Positions 1 through 4,809 of a stretch of DNA of 5,572 nt are shown here, piece after piece. The stretch comes from DASPKW01 sp038244055 (GTDB lineage: Bacteria > Planctomycetota > Phycisphaerae > Tepidisphaerales > Tepidisphaeraceae), in NCBI GenBank assembly GCA_038244055.1, contig JBBRTW010000467.1, positions 1 through 5,572 on the forward strand, written 5' to 3'. A program made the position numbers and the translations under genes. Below the pieces are notes generated by a model that was given only the letters and a program-made list of their open reading frames with translations, was not told where the DNA came from and did no database searches. Positions within the stretch are counted from its first letter, which is position 1. Every line of letters starts with the position of its first letter.

Positions 1-385
1 CGATCCTCCCGCCCCCACCGCCTCCCGCTTCGTCACCATCGACCTCCTCATCGATCCCCAGAACCGCCCCCTCGCCGCCTGGCAACTCGAATTCACCGCC
101 GAAACAGGCCAAATCTCCCTCGTCGGCGTCGAATCCGGCGATCACCCCGCATACGCCAAGCCCGATCACCGCCCCCCTTACTACGACCCGGCCGCCCTCA
201 AATCCAACCGCATCATCCTCGGCGATTTCACGCTCGAGAAAGACCTCCCCAAAACCAAGACCCGAGTCGCCCGCCTCATGCTCGAAATCCGCGGCAACGT
301 CAAACCCATCTACGCCGCCAAAATGATGGCCGCCGCCGACGACCGCGGAAACCGAATCGATGTAACCGTGGAGATCAATGAATGA
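1..385 (+). CDS. 3' end of an uncharacterised, probably secreted protein (cohesin-like beta domain suspected)
   Basis: An open frame enters from the left edge (first full codon at base 2) and ends at a TGA at 383-385, leaving 127 C-terminal residues. Codon use matches the downstream genes, with C at most third positions, so it is real coding sequence. The visible part alternates hydrophobic strands and charged turns: RFVTIDLLID, PLAAWQLEFTA, ISLVGVESG, a PPYYDPAAL segment, RIILGDFTLEKDLP and RVARLMLEIRG. This strand-rich pattern, opening with a conserved-looking AAWQLEF strand and followed by a GVESG turn, recalls cohesin-type or other immunoglobulin-like extracellular domains of planctomycetes, but I cannot assign a family. 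There is no transmembrane segment or sorting signal at the C terminus. The start, any signal peptide and any upstream domains lie outside the window. It precedes the VIT/VWA gene on the same strand, separated by about 265 bp of repeats, so co-transcription is possible but unproven. Confidence 0.75.
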   Translation, partial: DPPAPTASRFVTIDLLIDPQNRPLAAWQLEFTAETGQISLVGVESGDHPAYAKPDHRPPYYDPAALKSNRIILGDFTLEKDLPKTKTRVARLMLEIRGNVKPIYAAKMMAAADDRGNRIDVTVEINE

Positions 386-391
386 ACGTAG

Positions 392-479
392 CACGGGCAT
401 CCTGCCCGTGTCAGAGTCGCGGAGGCATCCTGCCCGTGTCAAAGTCGAGGAGGCTCCTGCCCGTGTCAGCGTTGCGGAG
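392..479. repeat. Degenerate triple repeat (28, 28 and 26 bp) with a perfect palindrome in the first unit
   Basis: Three head-to-tail units start at about 398, 426 and 454 and share the core TCCTGCCCGTGTCA followed by a GTCG/GTTG and GGAG tail. Before the first unit the sequence forms a perfect inverted repeat: CACGGGCA at 392-399 and TGCCCGTG at 403-410 around a three-base TCC loop. Units two and three have lost the left arm, so only the first would fold well. The repeat starts seven bases after the stop of the upstream gene. Chance translation gives GILPV-type peptides that I recall as common in annotated hypothetical proteins of planctomycetes and verrucomicrobia, which suggests a widespread non-coding element and not a gene. 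Function unknown; a REP-like element is the likeliest class. Confidence 0.75.
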
Positions 480-483
480 TCTC

Positions 484-550
484 AGGGTCAGGAGCCGGCC
501 ACCCCAAACCATAATTCGCGAACAGTCGTTCCCCGGCTCCTGACCCTTTC
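484..550. repeat. Long hairpin repeat, copy A (15-bp perfect stem)
   Basis: AGGGTCAGGAGCCGG at 484-498 is the exact reverse complement of CCGGCTCCTGACCCT at 533-547, enclosing a 34-base loop. A second copy with the same outer sequence and the same orientation lies at 4147-4214. Between the copies the stem, the CCACC after the left arm, the CGTTCC before the right arm and a trailing TTTC are conserved, while the middle of the loop differs. The right arm is followed by only three T residues, so it is a poor classical intrinsic terminator, though it could still terminate or protect transcripts of the upstream gene. It ends about 100 bp before the probable start of the VIT/VWA gene and could lie in that gene's 5' leader. 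Dispersed palindromic element is the safest call. Confidence 0.85.
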
Positions 551-582
551 ATGCCGATCGTTCGAACTGAATCAATAGTCCC

Positions 583-593
583 CGGAGACGAAC
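583..593 (+). promoter_or_regulatory. Upstream Shine-Dalgarno copy in front of the alternative ATG at 594
   Basis: CGGAGAC at 583-589 sits four bases before an in-frame ATG at 594. It is identical in sequence and spacing to the Shine-Dalgarno in front of the ATG at 651. Initiation here would add 19 residues (MPQINCSRAAGCHRSTETV) ahead of the hydrophobic signal segment, which would spoil a normal export signal. I therefore treat it as an alternative or relic start. Confidence 0.4.
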
Positions 594-639
594 ATGCCCC
601 AAATAAACTGCAGTCGCGCGGCCGGTTGCCATAGATCTA

Positions 640-650
640 CGGAGACAGTC
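640..650 (+). promoter_or_regulatory. Shine-Dalgarno that decides the start of the VIT/VWA gene
   Basis: CGGAGAC at 640-646 lies four bases before ATG 651 (a second ATG follows at 654). The reading frame from here begins directly with a basic residue, a hydrophobic run and a signal-cleavage region, which is why this start is preferred over 594. Confidence 0.6.
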
Positions 651-2813
651 ATGATGAATCTACAGCGCCTCTGGCTCCTTCCAGCCCTGTTCGCGGTTTC
701 CGCTCTCGCAATGATCGAATCGGGATGTGCCTCCTCGCGGCAACCCACCTCATACGCCGACCCCGGCGAGATGATTGCATCCCCGCGCGCCCAATGGCGG
801 CGGACGACACAAGACGCCGGCATCGTTCGCGCCGAGCCCTCCCCCTCCGAAGAACTCTGGATCATCGCCCGCAACGACATTCAACCTCCCACCGACCCCA
901 CCACCGACCTCCCCACCACCGGCTCGCTCATCGCCCGCCTCCCCAATCCCCAGACCCCCGCCCAGATCCAGTCCATCCCCGTCCCACTTAAGCACACCGA
1001 TGTCAAAGCCTCCATCGCCGGCTACATCGCCTCCGTCGATGTCACCCAGCAGTTCACCAATCCCTTCAACTCCAAAATCGAGGCCGTCTACGTCTTCCCC
1101 CTCCCGCATAATGCCGCCATCACCGAGTTCATCATGACCATCGGCGATCGCCGAATCCGCGGCATCATCCGCGAGCGCGCCGAGGCCGAGCGCATCTACC
1201 AATCCGCCAAATCCCAGGGCTACGTCGCCTCGCTCCTCACCCAGGATCGCCCCAACATCTTCACCCAGGCCGTCGCCAATATCGAACCCGGCAAGCTCAT
1301 CGACATCAACATCCGCTACTTCCACACGCTCACCTATTCCGATGGCTGGTACGAGTGGCATTTCCCCATGGTGGTCGGCCCGCGCTTCAATCCGCCCAAC
1401 ATCACCGATGGCATCGGCGCGGTGGTCAGGGGAGAGGGTTCAGGGTTCAGGGTTCAGGAAAGAGCGGACGCGGGGCGCATTGCCGGTGTCGGAGCAATGC
1501 CGCAGAAGACCGAGGTGCAGTATTTGAAACCCACCGAGCGCTCCGGCCACGACATTTCCCTTTCCGTCAACATCGAAGCCGGCGTGAAAATCGAAGAACT
1601 CACCATCCCCACCCACCGCGCTGAGATGCGCTCGGAATCCAGCAGCGCCACCATCAAACTCTCGGCCAATGATTCCATCCCCAACAAAGATTTTCTCCTT
1701 CGCTTCCGCGTCGCCGGCGACAAACCCAAATCCGCCCTCCTGGCCCATCGCGATGAGAAGGGGGGCTACTTCACCCTGCTCCTTTACCCGCCCCAGTCCC
1801 TGGCTCATCTCTCCCGCAAGCCCCTCGAAATGGTCTTCGTCATCGACTACTCCGGCAGCATGGAAGGCAAGCCTCTCGCCCAGGCCAAGGCCGCCACCCG
1901 CGCCGCCCTCGAGCGCATGCGCCCGGATGACACCTTCCAGATCGTCCGCTTCTCCGATGATGCCCAGCTCATGTCCGACAAGCCACTTCCCGCCACGCCC
2001 GAAAACATCCGCCGCGCCAAGGCCTACCTCGACCAACCCTACGGCGGCGGCGGAACCATGATGCTCACCGGCATCTCCAAATCCCTCGATTTTCCCCACG
2101 ATCAGAGCCGCCTGCGCTTCGTCTGCTTCCTCACCGATGGCTTCATCGGCAACGAGACCGAGATCCTCCGCGAAATCCACGGCCGCCTCGGCCCCTCGCG
2201 CATTTTCAGCTTCGGCGTCGGCCCCAGCGTCAATCGCTACCTCCTCGATCACATGGCCAGAATGGGCCGCGGCGCGGCCGCCTACCTCACCCTCGATGAA
2301 AAGGCCGAGCCGGTGATGGATGGATTCTTCGAGCGCATCAGCCACCCCGCCCTGACCGACCTCCAGATCGATTTCGGCGGCATGAAAGCCAGCGATGTTT
2401 TCCCCGACGGTCTGCCCGATCTCTTCGTCGGTCGGCCGGTGATCCTCTCCGGCAAATTCACCGGCAACGGCAAAACCACCGTCCGCATCAAAGGCAGCGC
2501 CGGCGGCGAAATCCACGAGTTCACCATGAACATCGACCTCGACGCCCCCGGCGCATCCCACCCCGCCCTCCGCCCCATCTGGGCCCGGACCAAAATCGCC
2601 GACCTCGCCGACCGCTCCGCCTGGGACCCCGCCCCCAACATCCCCGCGCAAATCAAAGACCTCGCCCTCGAACACGGCCTGATGAGCCCCTACACCGCCT
2701 TCATCGCCGTCGACGCCACCAAACGCACCGATGGCACCTGGGGCACCACGGTCGCCGTCCCCGTCCCCGTACCCGAAGGCGTGAAATACGAAACCACCGT
2801 CCCAACCAAATGA
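651..2813 (+). CDS. Exported VIT + von Willebrand factor A domain protein
   Basis: The 720-residue product starts with an export signal (MNLQRLWLLPALFAVSALA). It could be cut by signal peptidase I after A-L-A at about residue 20, or be a lipoprotein at Cys26; the lipobox ESGC is poor because it has Glu at -3. A VIT (vault/inter-alpha-trypsin) domain spans about residues 112-245, with the family-typical run AVYVFPLPHNAAITEF. A VWA domain spans about 393-565 with a complete MIDAS metal site: D399, S401 and S403 in DYSGSM, T469 in GGTMM and D496 in TDG, so metal-dependent ligand binding is expected. The C terminus carries the conserved ALEHGLMSPYTAFIAVD segment near 670-688, as in the VIT-domain sortase-target-like family, but there is no LPXTG motif or C-terminal helix, so sortase anchoring is unlikely. 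Residues about 260-284 look like an inserted repeat. VIT/VWA proteins are usually linked to adhesion or protein interaction; the partner is unknown. No promoter was identified. An alternative start is 594. Confidence 0.92.
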   Translation: MMNLQRLWLLPALFAVSALAMIESGCASSRQPTSYADPGEMIASPRAQWRRTTQDAGIVRAEPSPSEELWIIARNDIQPPTDPTTDLPTTGSLIARLPNPQTPAQIQSIPVPLKHTDVKASIAGYIASVDVTQQFTNPFNSKIEAVYVFPLPHNAAITEFIMTIGDRRIRGIIRERAEAERIYQSAKSQGYVASLLTQDRPNIFTQAVANIEPGKLIDINIRYFHTLTYSDGWYEWHFPMVVGPRFNPPNITDGIGAVVRGEGSGFRVQERADAGRIAGVGAMPQKTEVQYLKPTERSGHDISLSVNIEAGVKIEELTIPTHRAEMRSESSSATIKLSANDSIPNKDFLLRFRVAGDKPKSALLAHRDEKGGYFTLLLYPPQSLAHLSRKPLEMVFVIDYSGSMEGKPLAQAKAATRAALERMRPDDTFQIVRFSDDAQLMSDKPLPATPENIRRAKAYLDQPYGGGGTMMLTGISKSLDFPHDQSRLRFVCFLTDGFIGNETEILREIHGRLGPSRIFSFGVGPSVNRYLLDHMARMGRGAAAYLTLDEKAEPVMDGFFERISHPALTDLQIDFGGMKASDVFPDGLPDLFVGRPVILSGKFTGNGKTTVRIKGSAGGEIHEFTMNIDLDAPGASHPALRPIWARTKIADLADRSAWDPAPNIPAQIKDLALEHGLMSPYTAFIAVDATKRTDGTWGTTVAVPVPVPEGVKYETTVPTK
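1428..1500. repeat. Repeat-like in-frame insertion inside the VIT/VWA gene
   Basis: Within the linker after the VIT domain the usual pyrimidine-rich coding strand turns abruptly purine-rich. It holds three perfect copies of the heptamer GGTTCAG at 1437-1457, followed by an inverted repeat with arms GCATTGC (1477-1483) and GCAATGC (1494-1500). The stretch GCATTGCCGGTGTCGGAG resembles GCATCCTGCCCGTGTCAGAG of the intergenic repeat at 398-416, allowing small gaps. The translation, roughly RGEGSGFRVQERADAGRIAG, is low complexity and unlike its surroundings. Three heptamers make 21 bases, so the frame is kept. I infer that a palindromic repeat element entered the gene at a tolerant linker; an ordinary variable linker is the alternative. 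Confidence 0.55.
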
Positions 2814-2816
2814 CCA

Positions 2817-3209
2817 GTGGGGCAGACATTCTTGTCTGCCCAGATGAGCTTTCCGAATACCAGTGCCCTTCCATCCTCAACCGGTGGGGCAGACATTCTT
2901 GTCTGCCCAGAAGAACTTTCCGAGTACCAGCACTTTCCATCCTCAATCGGTGGGGCAGACATTCTTGTCTGCCCAGAAGAGCTTTCCGAACACCAGTGCC
3001 CTTCCATCCTCAATCGGTGAGGCAGACATTCTTGTCTGCCCAGAAGAACTTTCCGAATACCAGCCCTTCCATCCTCAATCGGTGGGGTAGACATTCTTGT
3101 CTGCCCAGAAGAACTTTCCGAATACCAGCGCTTTCCATCCTCAACCGGCGGGGCCAACATTCTTCTCTGCCCAGAAGAACTTTCCGAATACCAGCGCTTC
3201 CATAGTCAA
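2817..3209. repeat. Tandem array of six 65-67-bp units with internal hairpins
   Basis: Units begin at 2817, 2884, 2950, 3017, 3082 and 3148, with lengths 67, 66, 67, 65 and 66 bp and a final unit of about 62 bp. Each opens with a palindrome, arms GGGCAGACA and TGTCTGCCC around a TTCT loop, followed by CAGAAGAACTTTCCGAATACCAG and a tail TTCCATCCTCAA(C/T)CG. Units 1-3 have perfect 9-bp arms. Unit 4 loses one outer pair, unit 5 has a C-to-T change that becomes a G-U pair in RNA, and unit 6 has decayed arms. Variable positions cluster in the short stretch after CCAG. The array starts three bases after the VIT/VWA stop codon, so transcription through it would give a 3' end of repeated stem-loops. 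Unit lengths that are not constant multiples of three argue against coding. The short chance frames are typical of this palindrome family in planctomycetes and verrucomicrobia. Function unknown. Confidence 0.93.
2820..2841 (+). terminator. First hairpin of the array, possible 3'-end structure of the VIT/VWA transcript
   Basis: A perfect 9-bp stem with a four-base loop lies seven bases after the VIT/VWA stop codon. It has no T-tract behind it, so it is not a classical intrinsic terminator. Its position, and its repetition downstream, fit an mRNA-end stabilising or processing role. This is inference from position and structure only. Confidence 0.25.
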
Positions 3210-3358
3210 AAAACTCTCCGTTAGCCGTTCGAATGTGCCGCCTGCCTCCTCACGTCACGCGCCTCGCACAATTCTTTGAACCTTTTCCCTCCCGCCCTCG
3301 CTCAACCATCAGTCGCTTTTCAACATCCCCACAAATCATTTCCCCCCAGGAGAACATC
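3210..3358 (+). other. Leader region between the repeat array and the lipoprotein gene
   Basis: About 150 bp of pyrimidine-rich, lower-GC sequence follows the last repeat unit. I see no convincing sigma-70 promoter, operator or riboswitch. An in-frame ATG at 3233 opens a 42-residue extension of the lipoprotein frame, but it has no Shine-Dalgarno and would bury the lipoprotein signal. This stretch is where the promoter of the downstream gene would be expected, because the array separates it from the VIT/VWA gene. Confidence 0.4.
3348..3354 (+). promoter_or_regulatory. Shine-Dalgarno of the lipoprotein gene
   Basis: AGGAGAA at 3348-3354 lies four bases before ATG 3359. This strong site, together with the lipoprotein signal that begins right after that ATG, fixes the start against the longer frame opening at 3233. 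Confidence 0.75.
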
Positions 3359-4135
3359 ATGCTCAAACTATTAATCGCATCCACTTGCATCATCATGCTC
3401 ACCGGCTGCGCCGCCTACCACGCCCCCGGCGCGGCCGCCGATTTCCGCGCCCTCGGCATCACCCCCGAAATCCAGAAATCCGGCACCAGCGCCGAGATCC
3501 AGGCCTCCTTCGATAAAAAACCCCTCGCCGCGTTCCCCTCCAACATCGCCATCGTCCGCATCCAGTGCCCGCGCTACGAATCCCAGACCGCCGCCGGCTG
3601 GGGACAGGGCAATTTCTCCATCGTCACCACCCGCGATGTCGAATCCGATGATTCCATCGAGCGCCTCCGCAAACTCCCCCAGATTCGCGGGCTGGCCACA
3701 CTCGGCCGGCTCGTCACCCCCAGCCAGCTCAACTCCGACCGCGAGCTCCGCCAGGCCGCCGCCGCGCTCCAGTGCGACATGGTCCTCATCTACACCTTCG
3801 ACACCACCTTCCACGACCGCGACCTCGCCTCCCCCATCAGCGTCATCACCCTCGGCCTGGCCCCCACCCAGGCCACCACCGTCGTCACCACCGCATCCGC
3901 CGTCCTCATGGATACCCGCAACGGCTACATCTACGGCCTGGCCGAAGCCTCCGTCCAGCGCAAAGGCCTGGCCACCGCCTGGAACACCACCTCCGCGATC
4001 GATGGCGACCGCAAAAAAACCGAAACCGAAGCCTTCGACAAACTCGTCGACAATCTCGAAGGCATGTGGACCGGCGTAGTCAAAGAAGTCGGCCCCAATG
4101 CCGCCCGCGGCGCGAAGTATCAAACCGGCGGGTGA
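3359..4135 (+). CDS. Uncharacterised lipoprotein
   Basis: The product has 258 residues and starts with a type II signal peptide, MLKLLIASTCIIMLTGC. The lipobox L14-T15-G16-C17 is canonical, so the mature protein should carry lipid on Cys17 and sit in the cell envelope. The rest is soluble with no further membrane segment. Notable stretches are a strand NIAIVRI at about 62-68, a helix around QAAAALQ leading to C139-D-MVLIY (139-145), a small-residue-rich stretch (VITLGLAPTQATTVVTTASA), then VLMDTRNGYIYG with D185. The C terminus is a charged helix (KKTETEAFDKLVDNL). The alternation of a hydrophobic D-x-VLIY strand and a later VLMDTR-GYIYG strand is reminiscent of small envelope lipoproteins with a CsgG/LpoB-like alpha/beta fold, but the resemblance is too weak to name a family. 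It probably has its own transcription unit: 545 bp with the repeat array lie upstream and a hairpin repeat lies downstream. Function unknown. Confidence 0.88.
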   Translation: MLKLLIASTCIIMLTGCAAYHAPGAAADFRALGITPEIQKSGTSAEIQASFDKKPLAAFPSNIAIVRIQCPRYESQTAAGWGQGNFSIVTTRDVESDDSIERLRKLPQIRGLATLGRLVTPSQLNSDRELRQAAAALQCDMVLIYTFDTTFHDRDLASPISVITLGLAPTQATTVVTTASAVLMDTRNGYIYGLAEASVQRKGLATAWNTTSAIDGDRKKTETEAFDKLVDNLEGMWTGVVKEVGPNAARGAKYQTGG

Positions 4136-4146
4136 ATATGTTCCCC

Positions 4147-4214
4147 AGGGTCGGGAGCCGGCCACCAGAAACGCCAATGATGTTGATAACCGTTCCCCGG
4201 CTCCTGACCCTTTC
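4147..4214. repeat. Long hairpin repeat, copy B
   Basis: AGGGTCGGGAGCCGG at 4147-4161 pairs with CCGGCTCCTGACCCT at 4197-4211 around a 35-base loop. The only change from copy A in the stem is A to G at the seventh base, opposite T; in RNA this becomes a G-U pair, so the stem survives. The outer parts of the loop (CCACC on the left, CGTTCC on the right) and the trailing TTTC match copy A, while the middle of the loop is unrelated. It begins 12 bases after the lipoprotein stop codon and ends 27 bases before the hpt start. It could act as a weak terminator for the lipoprotein or lie in the hpt leader; dispersed palindromic element is the primary call. Confidence 0.85.
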
Positions 4215-4241
4215 TCGTGGACAGGGTACGATTGCCATCCT

Positions 4242-4796
4242 ATGGACACCGACATCGAGCGGACACTGATCACCGCCAAACAGATCGCCGACCGGATCGA
4301 GGAGATGGCCCGGCAGATCATTTCCGATCATGCCAAGGATCAAGGATCCGATGTGGAAATCACCCTCATCCCCATCCTCACCGGCGGCATGGTTTTCTGC
4401 GCCGACCTCATGCGCCGAATGCCTCTGCGGATGCGCATCGGCCTGATGACCGTCTCCTCCTACCCCGGAAAATCCCTGCAAACCCAGGGCTCCAGCATCC
4501 TCGGCGCGCAGCTCGGCGATATTCGCGGCAGGCATGTCCTCCTGTTGGACGATATTCTCGATAGCGGCGGAACGCTCCGAAAAGTCGTCCCCCTTTTGCA
4601 GGAAATGGGCCCCGCCAGCGTTAAAACCGCCGTCCTGCTTCGAAAAGACCGCCCGGCCGCCCGATCGACCCCCGTCGATTACGTCGGCTTCGAAATCCCC
4701 GATGAGTTTGTCGTCGGCTATGGCCTGGATTACGATGATTATTACCGAAATCTCCCGGAAATTGTTACACTACGCCGCCGCGTGTATGAGAAGTAA
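4242..4796 (+). CDS. hpt: Hypoxanthine phosphoribosyltransferase
   Basis: The 184-residue product is the usual length for bacterial Hpt. It joins hypoxanthine (often also guanine) to PRPP to give IMP or GMP plus pyrophosphate, in cytosolic purine salvage. Family landmarks are all present: the ILTGGMVFCADLMR region at 45-58 (the first PRPP loop, LKG in many relatives, is LTG here); the mobile-loop SSY at 72-74 with SLQTQGSS; the PRPP-binding motif VLLLDDILDSGGTL at 99-112, with D107 as the expected catalytic acid/base; K135 in LLRKD as the purine-contacting lysine; and FEIPDEFVVGYGLDYDDYYRNLP at 150-172, including D163. The first acidic residue of the PRPP motif is Asp103 where Glu is usual, a conservative change. 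The frame is open upstream to an ATG at 4098, but that extension overlaps the lipoprotein gene and runs through hairpin copy B, so ATG 4242 is chosen. No clear Shine-Dalgarno precedes it. It is followed after 13 bp by the PH-domain gene. Confidence 0.95.
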   Translation: MDTDIERTLITAKQIADRIEEMARQIISDHAKDQGSDVEITLIPILTGGMVFCADLMRRMPLRMRIGLMTVSSYPGKSLQTQGSSILGAQLGDIRGRHVLLLDDILDSGGTLRKVVPLLQEMGPASVKTAVLLRKDRPAARSTPVDYVGFEIPDEFVVGYGLDYDDYYRNLPEIVTLRRRVYEK

Positions 4797-4798
4797 TT

Positions 4799-4802
4799 GA
4801 GG
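4799..4802 (+). promoter_or_regulatory. Shine-Dalgarno of the PH-domain membrane protein gene
   Basis: GAGG at 4799-4802, two bases after the hpt stop codon, lies seven bases before ATG 4810. Its position inside the 13-bp hpt spacer supports translation from a shared mRNA. Confidence 0.6.
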
Positions 4803-4809
4803 TCCTCCC

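Noticed and set aside
378..578. 66-codon open frame on the + strand between the first gene and the VIT/VWA gene
   Set aside because: It consists almost entirely of the 28-bp repeat and hairpin copy A, has no Shine-Dalgarno, and overlaps the stop of the upstream gene.
1440..2675. 411-codon open frame on the - strand opposite the VIT/VWA gene
   Set aside because: The + strand frame has clear VIT and VWA domains and a MIDAS site. The antisense translation is a Gly/Ala/Glu/Asp-rich shadow caused by C-rich third codon positions.
2690..2813. Sortase signal at the C terminus of the VIT/VWA protein
   Set aside because: No LPXTG-like motif, hydrophobic helix or basic tail is present; the protein ends in a Pro/Val-rich polar tail.
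2810..3205. Open frames on both strands through the tandem array, giving repetitive peptides
   Set aside because: Unit lengths of 65, 66 and 67 bp shift the frame from unit to unit, so no repeat peptide is preserved. Frames stay open only because the unit has few stop codons.
2817..3209. CRISPR array
   Set aside because: The whole 65-67-bp unit is repeated with only a few variable bases. There are no unique spacers of constant length and no cas genes.
3233..3358. N-terminal extension of the lipoprotein from an ATG at 3233
   Set aside because: It has no Shine-Dalgarno and would put 42 residues before the signal peptide; ATG 3359 has a strong site.
4098..4241. N-terminal extension of Hpt from an ATG at 4098
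   Set aside because: It overlaps the end of the lipoprotein gene and reads through hairpin copy B. Hpt has its normal length from 4242.
3371..4321. 316-codon open frame on the - strand opposite the lipoprotein gene
   Set aside because: Low-complexity Gly/Asp/Ala-rich shadow of a gene with a convincing signal peptide and Shine-Dalgarno on the other strand.
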